From: CAVWDI01 sp046259385
GTDB taxonomy: Bacteria; Chloroflexota; Anaerolineae; Anaerolineales; UBA4823
Length of the DNA stretch: 36,105 nt
Assembly: GCA_046259385.1 (NCBI GenBank)
Contig: JBJYWI010000132.1
Span: 1-36,105, forward strand
Direction of reading: 5' to 3'
The notes under the pieces were generated by a model that was given only the letters and a program-made list of their open reading frames with translations, was not told the origin of the DNA and did not search any database. Position numbers and translations under genes: made by a program. Below, in pieces: positions 1 to 7,022 of this stretch (the stretch's first letter is position 1; each line of letters begins with the position of its first letter).

Positions 1-1608
1 TGATTTTTCGGGTAAGAGCAAAGGATTCGGCTTATCCGGGAAAAATATTTCTTCGTTCTGCTTTGCCAATCCTACAACCGGGATTTTCCCATCTAAATTA
101 AACTCTTTCAAAATCTTATTCGCCCGGCTCAGCTGTCCCTTGCCGCCATCAATAACCAATAAATTGGGCAAGCTGTTAAAAGCCAGGTCTGGTTTTACCC
201 CTGGCTGTTCCTTTGCTTCCTGGGCGAGCCGCCAGCGATTAAAACGCCTCAGGAGTACTTCTTCCATACTGGCGAAATCATCCGGACCTTCCACACTCTT
301 AATATTAAAACGCCTGTAAAGCTTTTTCTTGGGAACACCCTGCTCAAAAACCACCATACTGCCAACCGCAGCAGTTCCCTGGGTGTTGGAAATATCGTAA
401 CACTCAATCCGGTTTAGGGGGTTTTTGAGCCTCAATTTCTCCTGGAGCTCATTCAATGCCTGTTCCTGGCGGTGACGATCGGATTCCCATTGGGCTTTAA
501 GAGAATTTAATGTCTCCACCGCGTTTTCGGTTGCCATCTTGATCAACTCTCGTTCTTTACCACGGCGTGGCATCCTGATCTCAATTTTTTGATCCGGGCG
601 TTTCTGCTCTAACCACTGCTTGATAATTTTTGCTTCTTCAACTTCATGGGGAAGCAACAATTGGGAAGGCACCTTAGGAGCCTGATCGTAAAACCTCTTA
701 ATAAATTCAGCTACAACATCCGAATCCTGAGCTTCCTGCGCGCCTTCCAACATAAAGTAATCTCGACCTACAAGCTTTCCACCGCGGATGAAGAAAACCT
801 GGACACAGGCGTCACTTTTTGACCTTGCCAATGCAATTACATCCGAATCGATATATTCGCTCGAAACAACTTTTTGCTTTTCTACAACCTTCTCAATTGC
901 ATTTATTTGATCTCTAAGAGAGGCTGCCTTTTCAAACTGGAGTTGTTTGGCATGTTGTTGCATTTCGGTTTTCATGCGCCGAACTATTTTCTCAGAGCGA
1001 CCATCGAGAAAATTACATAAGTCATCTATCATCTGTCTGTAATGGTTCTGGTCAACCGATCCAATACAAGGTGCACAGCATAATTTTATGTCCAGATAAA
1101 GACACGCCCGGGTATCAAGACCTGTGATCTCACGGTCACAGGTCAAGAATGGAAAAATCCTACGGAGAACATCCATTGTCTGATGTACAGCCCAAACGCT
1201 TGTATAAGGTCCAAAATAGCGTGATCCATCCAGCTCGAGCCTGCGGGTGACTGTCACTTTTGGGAAAGGGTCTCCCCAGTGAACACGGATATAAGGGTAT
1301 GTTTTATCATCCTTCAAGCGCACATTAAAGTGTGGTTGGTGCTTCTTTATCAAGTTGTTCTCGAGGATTAAAGCTTCAAGCTCCGAATCGACAATAATCC
1401 ATTCAATATCTGCGATCCGCTTCAGCATTTCATCAATTTTAGGATCTGATTTTGAGCCCCGGTGATAATAGGAGCGGACTCTACTGCGCAGGTTCACCGC
1501 TTTGCCGACATATATGACCTTGCCAGCCTGATCTTTCATCAGGTAACAACCCGGCTTTGCAGGCAAATGGTCCAATACACTCTGAATATGTTCCGGAATA
1601 CCCGTCAT
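1..1608 (-). CDS. uvrC: UvrABC excinuclease subunit C, C-terminus cut by window edge
   Basis: Catalytic subunit of nucleotide excision repair that makes both incisions around a lesion bound by UvrB. Reading from the ATG at 1606-1608, 536 codons are open to the window edge. In order one sees the GIY-YIG nuclease domain (GCYLMKD, then VIYVGKAVNLRSRVRSYY), a Cys cluster (CLYLDIKLCAPC), the UVR motif that binds UvrB (LQFEKAASLRDQINAIEKVV), and the RNase H-like domain (RIECYDISNTQGTAAVGSMV and LLVIDGGKGQL). Family members are about 600 residues, so only the C-terminal helix-hairpin-helix part should be missing. The gene diverges from the CinA-like gene across 58 bp. Identification is from motifs that can be read directly. 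Confidence 0.97.
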   Translation of the reverse strand, partial: MTGIPEHIQSVLDHLPAKPGCYLMKDQAGKVIYVGKAVNLRSRVRSYYHRGSKSDPKIDEMLKRIADIEWIIVDSELEALILENNLIKKHQPHFNVRLKDDKTYPYIRVHWGDPFPKVTVTRRLELDGSRYFGPYTSVWAVHQTMDVLRRIFPFLTCDREITGLDTRACLYLDIKLCCAPCIGSVDQNHYRQMIDDLCNFLDGRSEKIVRRMKTEMQQHAKQLQFEKAASLRDQINAIEKVVEKQKVVSSEYIDSDVIALARSKSDACVQVFFIRGGKLVGRDYFMLEGAQEAQDSDVVAEFIKRFYDQAPKVPSQLLLPHEVEEAKIIKQWLEQKRPDQKIEIRMPRRGKERELIKMATENAVETLNSLKAQWESDRHRQEQALNELQEKLRLKNPLNRIECYDISNTQGTAAVGSMVVFEQGVPKKKLYRRFNIKSVEGPDDFASMEEVLLRRFNRWRLAQEAKEQPGVKPDLAFNSLPNLLVIDGGKGQLSRANKILKEFNLDGKIPVVGLAKQNEEIFFPDKPNPLLLPEKS

Positions 1609-1627
1609 GAAATTATTTTAACACGTA

Positions 1628-1657
1628 GGGACAACCAGCTGAAATTGAAGATATAAT
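1628..1657 (+). promoter_or_regulatory. Promoter giving a leaderless or near-leaderless mRNA
   Basis: GGGACA at 1628-1633 and a perfect TATAAT at 1652-1657 are 18 bp apart. Only nine bases separate the -10 box from the ATG at 1667, so the transcript should begin at or within a few bases of the start codon. No Shine-Dalgarno sequence precedes that ATG. Confidence 0.55.
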
Positions 1658-1666
1658 CAATGATAT

Positions 1667-2440
1667 ATGAGCATACCCATTGAAAAGAGAATTGGAGAAC
1701 TCTTAACCCAACACAACCTTACCATATCAACAGCCGAGTCATGCACGGGTGGATTAATTGGACATAAAATCACCAATATACCAGGGTCCTCCAATTACTT
1801 CGCCGGCGCAGCTGTTGTCTATTCTAATGAAGCAAAAATCAATCTGCTGGATGTTCAGCCCGCAACCATAGATAAATTCGGCGCGGTTAGCAGACAAACA
1901 GTGACCGAAATGGCAGCTGGTGTTCGGAAGTTATTCAAAACAGACATTGGTCTGGCAGTAAGCGGCATTGCAGGACCTGACGGCGGCACGGAGGAAAAAC
2001 CCGTCGGCTTAATATGGATTGCTATAAACTTACAGGGCTATGAAGATAGCTGGGATTTCGATTTTCAAGGGAATCGGCTGCAAATAAAGGAAAAAACTGC
2101 CCAGAAGTCTCTGGATTTACTGGAAACTTTAATACAAAGCGCGAACCAACATCCTGAAGATACAACGAAAGCTCAAGATCGGCAAGTTAAAAACCTGAGA
2201 TTTAAGAATGTGGAAGTGTGGGGATTTTTCGACCGGAATGGAAATTTAACCCCAAAAGGCTTTATATACCAGGACAAAGAGTATGAGATCCAGATGATAT
2301 CGCGAAAGTGGCAATTTGATGATGATTTGCATTTTCTTGTCATGGTGCCGATCAATAGAGTATATGAATTGATTTTTAAAAGCCAAGAAAAACGCTGGGT
2401 TCTCAGAAACTTAAACTCGAAACCCGAGGCTGCAGCATAA
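1667..2440 (+). CDS. CinA C-terminal/PncC-type amidase with an extra C-terminal domain
   Basis: The first ~150 residues are a CinA C-terminal domain, the family of nicotinamide-nucleotide amidases that recycle deamidated pyridine nucleotides. AESCTGG (residues 23-29) holds the expected active-site Ser; VSGIAGPDGGTEEKPVG is the second signature. Stand-alone PncC proteins are about 160 residues; this one has 257. Residues ~165-257 form a separate basic and aromatic segment (VEVWGFFDRNGNLTPKGFIY, MISRKWQFDD, VYELIFKSQEKRWVLRNL). Its layout resembles small DUF6504-like proteins of Chloroflexota; that resemblance is from memory, not a search. The N-terminal MoCF domain of full CinA is absent. Translation probably starts without a ribosome binding site. 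Confidence 0.85.
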   Translation: MSIPIEKRIGELLTQHNLTISTAESCTGGLIGHKITNIPGSSNYFAGAAVVYSNEAKINLLDVQPATIDKFGAVSRQTVTEMAAGVRKLFKTDIGLAVSGIAGPDGGTEEKPVGLIWIAINLQGYEDSWDFDFQGNRLQIKEKTAQKSLDLLETLIQSANQHPEDTTKAQDRQVKNLRFKNVEVWGFFDRNGNLTPKGFIYQDKEYEIQMISRKWQFDDDLHFLVMVPINRVYELIFKSQEKRWVLRNLNSKPEAAA

Positions 2441-2530
2441 TACCTTATATATTGCTGTCGCATCTTTTTGCAGCACTACTGGATAATCAGTTTTGTTTTT
2501 AGGTGTGAATATTTTTCGCAGATAATAAAT

Positions 2531-4315
2531 TTAGCTGCTCAACCTGGCCCTCTCTTCTGCGACAATCTGATCATCAAGTTTCTTAAAGAGAGGTTCTGGT
2601 TTTAATAATCTGTGGCCTGCAAGCAGGATTTCCGCATTCCAACTACCTTCAGCCTTTCCAGACCGGTACAGAAGTGCTTCATGAATTCCCAGGGAGTCTT
2701 CAACTGGTAGAGTATATTGTTCTCCAAATAAGGGCTTTGAATAGCCCAGGTAATAATGCAACCTTTCGCTGGTAAACGGCAAAAATGGCGCGAACATCAC
2801 CTTCAACGAATTTATCGCCTGGAGGGCAGTGTAAATTGATTTGGCAGCTTCATCCTTATTATTCTTAATCTCAAACCAGGGCGCGGTTTCATCCAGGTAC
2901 TTGTTAACTTCACTCGCAATCTGCATCACCTCACCTAAAGCGGACCGCAAGTGTACTTTTTCTAAATACTCGCCAACCCTAAAAAACCCAGCTTCAATTC
3001 TATGAGATAGTTCGATATCTCCACTGCGAAGTTCACCGGGATCTGGTACTCTTCCATCCCAGTGTTTGTATGCAAAAGAAAGCACGCGATTAACAAGATT
3101 TCCCCAGGTGGCAACAAGTTCGTCATTATTTCTACGGAGAAAATCATCCCAATCCCAATCGGTATCCTTTGTTTCCGGCATATTAACCGTGAGGTAATAA
3201 CGCAGGGGATCGGGATCGTAGCGAGAGAGAAAATCCAATCCCCACACAGCCCAGTTCAGACTGCCGGAAATCTTTTTGCCCTCTAAATTCATAAATTCAT
3301 TTGCAGGCACATCATACGGCAGATTCAGGTGAGTTCCTTCAAGACCGGAGAATATCCTACCAAACCATTCCCCGGCTCCAATCAGCTGACCAGGCCAGAT
3401 AATCGCATGAAAGGGGATATTATCTTTGCCTATAAAGTAGAATGATTTAGCATATGAATCAGTCCACCAACGCTGCCATAGATAAGGGTCTCCTTCCAAT
3501 TTCGCCCATTCAATTGCTGCAGATAGATATCCAATCACAGCCTCAAACCATACATACAGGCATTTCCCTTCCCAACCTTCAATTGGAACCGGAATACCCC
3601 AGTCAAGATCTCGGGTTATGGCTCTACCGTGCAATCCATCGGCGCGTATCTGGCCAAGGGACTGTCGGACGACATTTGGACGGAAGTAACCCTCACGTTC
3701 TTCGAGGAATTCCACAATCGCGCTTTGCAGGGCTGCAAGGTCGAGATAAAAATGTTCAGTCTCCCGCATTTCTGGGCGAGTTCCATCCGTTTTCGATCTG
3801 GGGTTGATTAATTGGGATGCATCTATCAGGGTTCCACAGTTTTCACATTGGTCTCCCCTGGCTCGTTCATATCCGCAGTTATAGCAAGTTCCCTCCACAT
3901 AACGGTCAGGTAAAAACCGACCCTGTGAAGGTGCATACCATTGTTCCTGGCTTTCTGTGTACAGATAACCATTTTTTTGGAGAGCCAAGAAGATCGCTTG
4001 AGACACCTTGAAGTGATTTTCAGTGTGGGTACTGGTAAACAGGTCATATGAAATGCCAAGTTTTTGGAACAACTCGATAAAACCACCATGGTAATGTTTA
4101 TACACTTCGACAGGTGTGGAGTTCTCCTGGTCTGCCCGAACCGTCACTGGTGTCCCGTGAGCGTCCGATCCAGAAACCATAATCACATTATTGCCAGCAA
4201 GTCTGTGGTAGCGCGCAAAGATATCCGCAGGCAGGTAAGAACCGGTTATGTTCCCAACGTGAATCAGCGAATTGGCATAAGGCCAGGCAACTGCAACTAG
4301 AATATTTTGTGACAT
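2531..4315 (-). CDS. metG: Methionyl-tRNA synthetase
   Basis: Charges tRNA-Met with methionine in the cytoplasm. The HIGH-type signature is LIHVGNITGSYLPADIF near the N-terminus. The zinc knob has two CxxC pairs (CYNCGYERARGDQCENCG), the four-cysteine type. The KMSKS position reads GKKISGSLNWAVWG, so the usual second Lys is replaced by Gly. The C-terminal anticodon-binding helical domain is present, and the protein stops at 594 residues without the EMAPII-like tRNA-binding domain found in many bacterial MetRS. ATG at 4313-4315 was chosen because AGGGAG lies 9 nt upstream; an in-frame GTG at 4321 is too close to that site. It ends convergently with the CinA-like gene, leaving 90 bp without a clear terminator. 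Confidence 0.96.
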   Translation of the reverse strand: MSQNILVAVAWPYANSLIHVGNITGSYLPADIFARYHRLAGNNVIMVSGSDAHGTPVTVRADQENSTPVEVYKHYHGGFIELFQKLGISYDLFTSTHTENHFKVSQAIFLALQKNGYLYTESQEQWYAPSQGRFLPDRYVEGTCYNCGYERARGDQCENCGTLIDASQLINPRSKTDGTRPEMRETEHFYLDLAALQSAIVEFLEEREGYFRPNVVRQSLGQIRADGLHGRAITRDLDWGIPVPIEGWEGKCLYVWFEAVIGYLSAAIEWAKLEGDPYLWQRWWTDSYAKSFYFIGKDNIPFHAIIWPGQLIGAGEWFGRIFSGLEGTHLNLPYDVPANEFMNLEGKKISGSLNWAVWGLDFLSRYDPDPLRYYLTVNMPETKDTDWDWDDFLRRNNDELVATWGNLVNRVLSFAYKHWDGRVPDPGELRSGDIELSHRIEAGFFRVGEYLEKVHLRSALGEVMQIASEVNKYLDETAPWFEIKNNKDEAAKSIYTALQAINSLKVMFAPFLPFTSERLHYYLGYSKPLFGEQYTLPVEDSLGIHEALLYRSGKAEGSWNAEILLAGHRLLKPEPLFKKLDDQIVAEERARLSS

Positions 4316-4341
4316 ACGCACACTCCCTGTTTGGGGTAATT

Positions 4342-4374
4342 ATAAATGAAAAGGCTGTCCTGGCTGGACAGCCT
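4342..4374 (-). terminator. Terminator between the YceD-like gene and metG
   Basis: AGGCTGTCC (4352-4360) and GGACAGCCT (4366-4374) form a perfect 9-bp stem with a 5-nt loop. On the minus strand it is followed by TTTTCATTT, the right polarity to end the YceD-like transcript before metG. On the plus strand six A follow instead. Confidence 0.8.
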
Positions 4375-4458
4375 AAAAAACACTGCAATTATAAATTTAA
4401 TCATCTATAATCGAAACCACCCGAAGTATTACGCTTAAACGATTAATTCTACAGCGTA

Positions 4459-4971
4459 TTATTCCCCATTCAAAAGAGTTCTCAGACTCTCCAGTCTTGG
4501 GTCAATCGAGTCCTGATGGTGGTCGCACTGAACAATATTGCGGTTTTCGCCGCACACAGGACACAATCCTTTGCAGTCAGGACGGCAGAGAGGTTTGATC
4601 GGAATTGCTACCTGCATCTCCTCCCGAATCGAAGGAGTCATATCTAGGATGCCGTTCTCAGGGACTATCAAATCGGATTCATCACTGATGTGGTGAGCGA
4701 AATTGTACAAATCTGTAAAATCAATGTAGAGCAACTGCGAAAAGCTATCCAAGCAGCGAACACATTCAATACTCACTCTAGCGACCATCTTGACCTGGAC
4801 CAGTAATCCCTCCGCCGTTCGGGTTACTTTAATATTTCCATCCATTTCTGAAAGTACCAGATCAGGTTGAATTTCAATAAGATCAACACTTATGGGAAAT
4901 TTGCGGCTATAACCAACTGATTCGTGGATGATAAAGCCAACATTTAACCGCAATAATGATGTAGCGTTCAT
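4459..4971 (-). CDS. YceD/DUF177 family protein
   Basis: DUF177 (YceD) proteins are small proteins usually encoded beside rpmF and linked to 23S rRNA and L32 biology. Visible signatures are the N-terminal LLRLNVGF and GYSRKFPI, the Cys pair IECVRCLDSF, and the C-terminal zinc-like CRPDCKGLCPVCGENRN. The start at 4971 (170 aa) matches the usual N-terminus; an in-frame ATG at 5034 would add 21 residues that do not look conserved. Neither start has a clear Shine-Dalgarno. Oddly, rpmF does not follow; the next gene is metG after a terminator. A TATAAT on the minus strand at 5067-5072 is the likely -10 box. Confidence 0.85.
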   Translation of the reverse strand: MNATSLLRLNVGFIIHESVGYSRKFPISVDLIEIQPDLVLSEMDGNIKVTRTAEGLLVQVKMVARVSIECVRCLDSFSQLLYIDFTDLYNFAHHISDESDLIVPENGILDMTPSIREEMQVAIPIKPLCRPDCKGLCPVCGENRNIVQCDHHQDSIDPRLESLRTLLNGE

Positions 4972-5066
4972 AGCTTGATTTGGATTAAAAAAACTCCAAC
5001 CGGAATATTTTCCAAAAGATGGAGCAACTCTCATTCGCTTGATAAAATAATATAAAACTTGCTGTT

Positions 5067-5072
5067 ATTATA
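5067..5072 (-). promoter_or_regulatory. -10 box for the YceD-like gene
   Basis: TATAAT read on the minus strand, about 32 bp upstream of the longest possible ATG (5034) and 95 bp upstream of the preferred one. The -35 region is poor, so this is a partial call. Confidence 0.4.
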
Positions 5073-5166
5073 TCACAGCAAATTAAATCTTTATCGATAG
5101 CAAGGTTACACATCAACTGATTCTTCCAGACCTGGTTGAGGCAGACCTTCTAAAAAAAGGTGATTA

Positions 5167-5766
5167 ATGCAAAAACTATTGATAGCCAGCAACAACTCCG
5201 GAAAACTGTTAGAAATAAAAAATCTATTAAAGAACCTTCCAATTGTACTGGTCACACCTGGAGATCTCAAACTTGGCATCCAGATCAAAGAGGATGGGTC
5301 TACTTACCAGGCGAATGCGCAGAAAAAATCGTCCGAATTTGCTAAAAGAAGCGGATTGGTAACCCTGGCGGATGATAGCGGGTTGGAGGTAGACGCGCTC
5401 GGTGGTAAACCAGGTATCCACTCAGCACGGATCACCAAAAAAAAAGAAACAAACGATGCAGACCGGAGAATCCACCTATTAAACCTTTTAAAGGGATATA
5501 CACAGCCATGGACAGCACAATTCAGGTGTGTCGTCGCAATTGCCTCCCCTTCGGAAAGAACATATTTCTTTGAAGGTCTTTGTAAGGGCGAAATAATTCC
5601 TGAAGAACATGGCGAATATGGTTTTGGGTATGATCCAATTTTCTTCCTGCCAGAACTTAATAAAACCATGGCGCAATTAAGTTTGCCCCAAAAAAATGAA
5701 GTCAGCCACCGGGCAAAGGCAATTAATAAAGCAAAAGCAACCATCCTAGAACTATTGAGAGAATAA
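5167..5766 (+). CDS. rdgB: XTP/dITP diphosphatase (HAM1/RdgB family)
   Basis: House-cleaning nucleotide pyrophosphatase that hydrolyses dITP, XTP and ITP to monophosphates, keeping deaminated purines out of DNA and RNA. At 199 aa it has the family's normal length. Motifs: ASNNSGKLLEI (substrate/phosphate-binding SxNxxK) near the N-terminus, LADDSGLEVDALGGKPGIHS (catalytic Asp pair), FGYDPIFFLPE, and the closing SHRAKAI. The ATG follows AAGGTGATTA. It diverges from the YceD-like gene and lies 20 bp ahead of an alpha/beta hydrolase, which is probably co-transcribed. Confidence 0.96.
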   Translation: MQKLLIASNNSGKLLEIKNLLKNLPIVLVTPGDLKLGIQIKEDGSTYQANAQKKSSEFAKRSGLVTLADDSGLEVDALGGKPGIHSARITKKKETNDADRRIHLLNLLKGYTQPWTAQFRCVVAIASPSERTYFFEGLCKGEIIPEEHGEYGFGYDPIFFLPELNKTMAQLSLPQKNEVSHRAKAINKAKATILELLRE

Positions 5767-5786
5767 CAATTCATAGCGTTTACACG

Positions 5787-6554
5787 ATGCCAATCGCCTC
5801 AGAAATATATTATTTCCAGTATACAAAATCCAGTAAAAGCACACACCCCCCAATTGTCTTAATCCACGGGGCAGGTGGAAGCCACCTATTCTGGCCACCC
5901 CAAATCCGTCGACTCCCTGGACATCATGTATTCTCATTGGACTTGCCCGGTCACGGCAAATCATCCGGGCGGGTACGCCAATCTATAGGTGCGTATGTTC
6001 AAGATATCCTGGAATGGATGGATTTGATAGGGCTGAACCGAGCTGTATTTATTGGGCACTCGATGGGCTCCGCTATCGCCCAGACTCTGGCGATTCACTA
6101 CCCTGATTATGTGGTGGGATTAGGTCTGATAGGAAGTGGGGCGGCATTCAACGTTAACCCGGAACTGTTAGACCGAACCTCAAGTCCATCAACCTTCGAC
6201 TCAGGCATCGCGATCATAATTAAAAATTCATTCAGCCCAACAGCATCTGAGCGATTAGTGAAACTCGCTAAAAAAAGAATACTTGAAACAAATTACAGCG
6301 TCCTTTATGCTGATTTTAAGGTCTGTGACAATTTTGATGAGATTTTAAGCGTATACCGAATAACTCAACCCACACTGATACTTTGCGGAGCGGACGACAA
6401 AATGACCCCACCGCGATTTTCCATTTACCTCAACACAAAAATCCGCAATTCGGAACTGGAGATCATTCCACATGCAGGCCACATGGTCATGCTCGAGCAG
6501 CCCGATGCTGTTGCAATATCCGTAAGCAAATTCATGGATAAATTTTTTGGATAG
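5787..6554 (+). CDS. Alpha/beta hydrolase
   Basis: A 255-aa single-domain alpha/beta hydrolase; substrate unknown. The oxyanion-hole motif HGAGGSHLFW starts at residue 27, LDLPGHGKSSG follows, the nucleophile elbow is GHSMG with Ser92, the acid is probably the Asp pair in LCGADDKMTPP, and the catalytic His lies in PHAGHMVMLEQP. No signal peptide, so cytoplasmic. It starts 20 bp after rdgB with no visible Shine-Dalgarno, suggesting read-through of the rdgB transcript. The fold and triad are certain; an esterase, a haloperoxidase-like or a C-C bond hydrolase role are all possible. Confidence 0.9.
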   Translation: MPIASEIYYFQYTKSSKSTHPPIVLIHGAGGSHLFWPPQIRRLPGHHVFSLDLPGHGKSSGRVRQSIGAYVQDILEWMDLIGLNRAVFIGHSMGSAIAQTLAIHYPDYVVGLGLIGSGAAFNVNPELLDRTSSPSTFDSGIAIIIKNSFSPTASERLVKLAKKRILETNYSVLYADFKVCDNFDEILSVYRITQPTLILCGADDKMTPPRFSIYLNTKIRNSELEIIPHAGHMVMLEQPDAVAISVSKFMDKFFG

Positions 6555-6566
6555 AAATTGTTCAAC

Positions 6567-6595
6567 TTGCCTATTTCCACTTGAAGTTGTATAAT
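6567..6595 (+). promoter_or_regulatory. Promoter for tRNA-Val and probably the thrS leader
   Basis: TTGCCT (6567-6572) and TATAAT (6590-6595) are separated by 17 bp. The start site would fall near 6602, four bases before the tRNA acceptor stem. No other promoter is visible before the T-box leader that follows the tRNA. Confidence 0.75.
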
Positions 6596-6605
6596 CCTCA
6601 GGCGC

Positions 6606-6679
6606 GGGCGGATAGCTCAGCTGGTTAGAGCACTGCGTTGACATCGCAGAGGCCGCAGGTTCGAGTCCTGTTCCGCCCA
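6606..6679 (+). tRNA. tRNA-Val(GAC)
   Basis: Full cloverleaf: acceptor stem GGGCGGA (6606-6612) with TCCGCCC (6672-6678), D arm with AGCTGGTTAGA, anticodon stem CTGCG/CGCAG around loop TTGACAT (anticodon GAC), T arm GCAGG-TTCGAGT-CCTGT. Discriminator A at 6679; the next bases CCT show that the CCA end is not encoded. Anticodon GAC reads GUC and GUU. Confidence 0.96.
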
Positions 6680-6690
6680 CCTTAACTGCT

Positions 6691-6953
6691 TTGACCAGGA
6701 AGAGTAACTGGTTTCTGGACCGAAAGAGAGAGAAGATCCTGGGCTGAAAATCTTCTCAGGAATTCTGGAGCAAACCAGAACTGCCAGACCAGTGAAAACC
6801 ACCTGCGAGCATAAACCTGAAAAGGCATAAAAACCTGAGTAAGGGGAACGGGTAACACCGTTATCTGTTTCAGAGATACTCTTCAAAAGAGTAAATCTGG
6901 GTGGAACCGTGTGAGATAAATTCGTCTCTCGCCCCAGATCGGGCGAGATTTTT
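6691..6953 (+). promoter_or_regulatory. T-box riboswitch sensing uncharged tRNA-Thr, upstream of thrS
   Basis: The core T-box sequence GGGTGGAACCGTG is at 6899-6911. Stem I can be folded: the loop-E strand AGAGTA (6701-6706), ACTGGTTTCTGG (6707-6718) pairing in two blocks with CCAGAA (6775-6780) and ACCAGT (6788-6793), and an upper helix AGAAGAT/ATCTTCT. The opposite strand of the specifier loop reads GAAAACC, giving specifier codon ACC (6798-6800), which is Thr and matches thrS. A hairpin AACGG/CCGTT at 6847-6862 fits stem III. The antiterminator pairs TCTGGG (6896-6901) with CCCAGA (6933-6938), exposing TGGA for the tRNA 3' end. This excludes the terminator at 6927-6953. Uncharged tRNA-Thr should therefore switch thrS on. 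Confidence 0.93.
6927..6953 (+). terminator. Regulated terminator of the thrS T-box
   Basis: TCTCGCCC (6927-6934) pairs with GGGCGAGA (6941-6948) around a 6-nt loop, followed by TTTTT. Its 5' arm is shared with the antiterminator helix, so the two folds are mutually exclusive. Confidence 0.92.
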
Positions 6954-7022
6954 CGTTAATTGGAGACGACCAGAATACTGAAGATCATTCATACGCAAAT
7001 CGGGATTGATGGAGGCAACCAA

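Noticed and set aside
1462..1656. 64-aa plus-strand ORF upstream of the CinA-like gene
   Set aside because: It is antisense to the start of uvrC, has no SD and resembles nothing.
6960..7022. TTG start that would lengthen thrS
   Set aside because: It lies 7 bases past the terminator T run with no SD, and the real SD is at ATG 7023.
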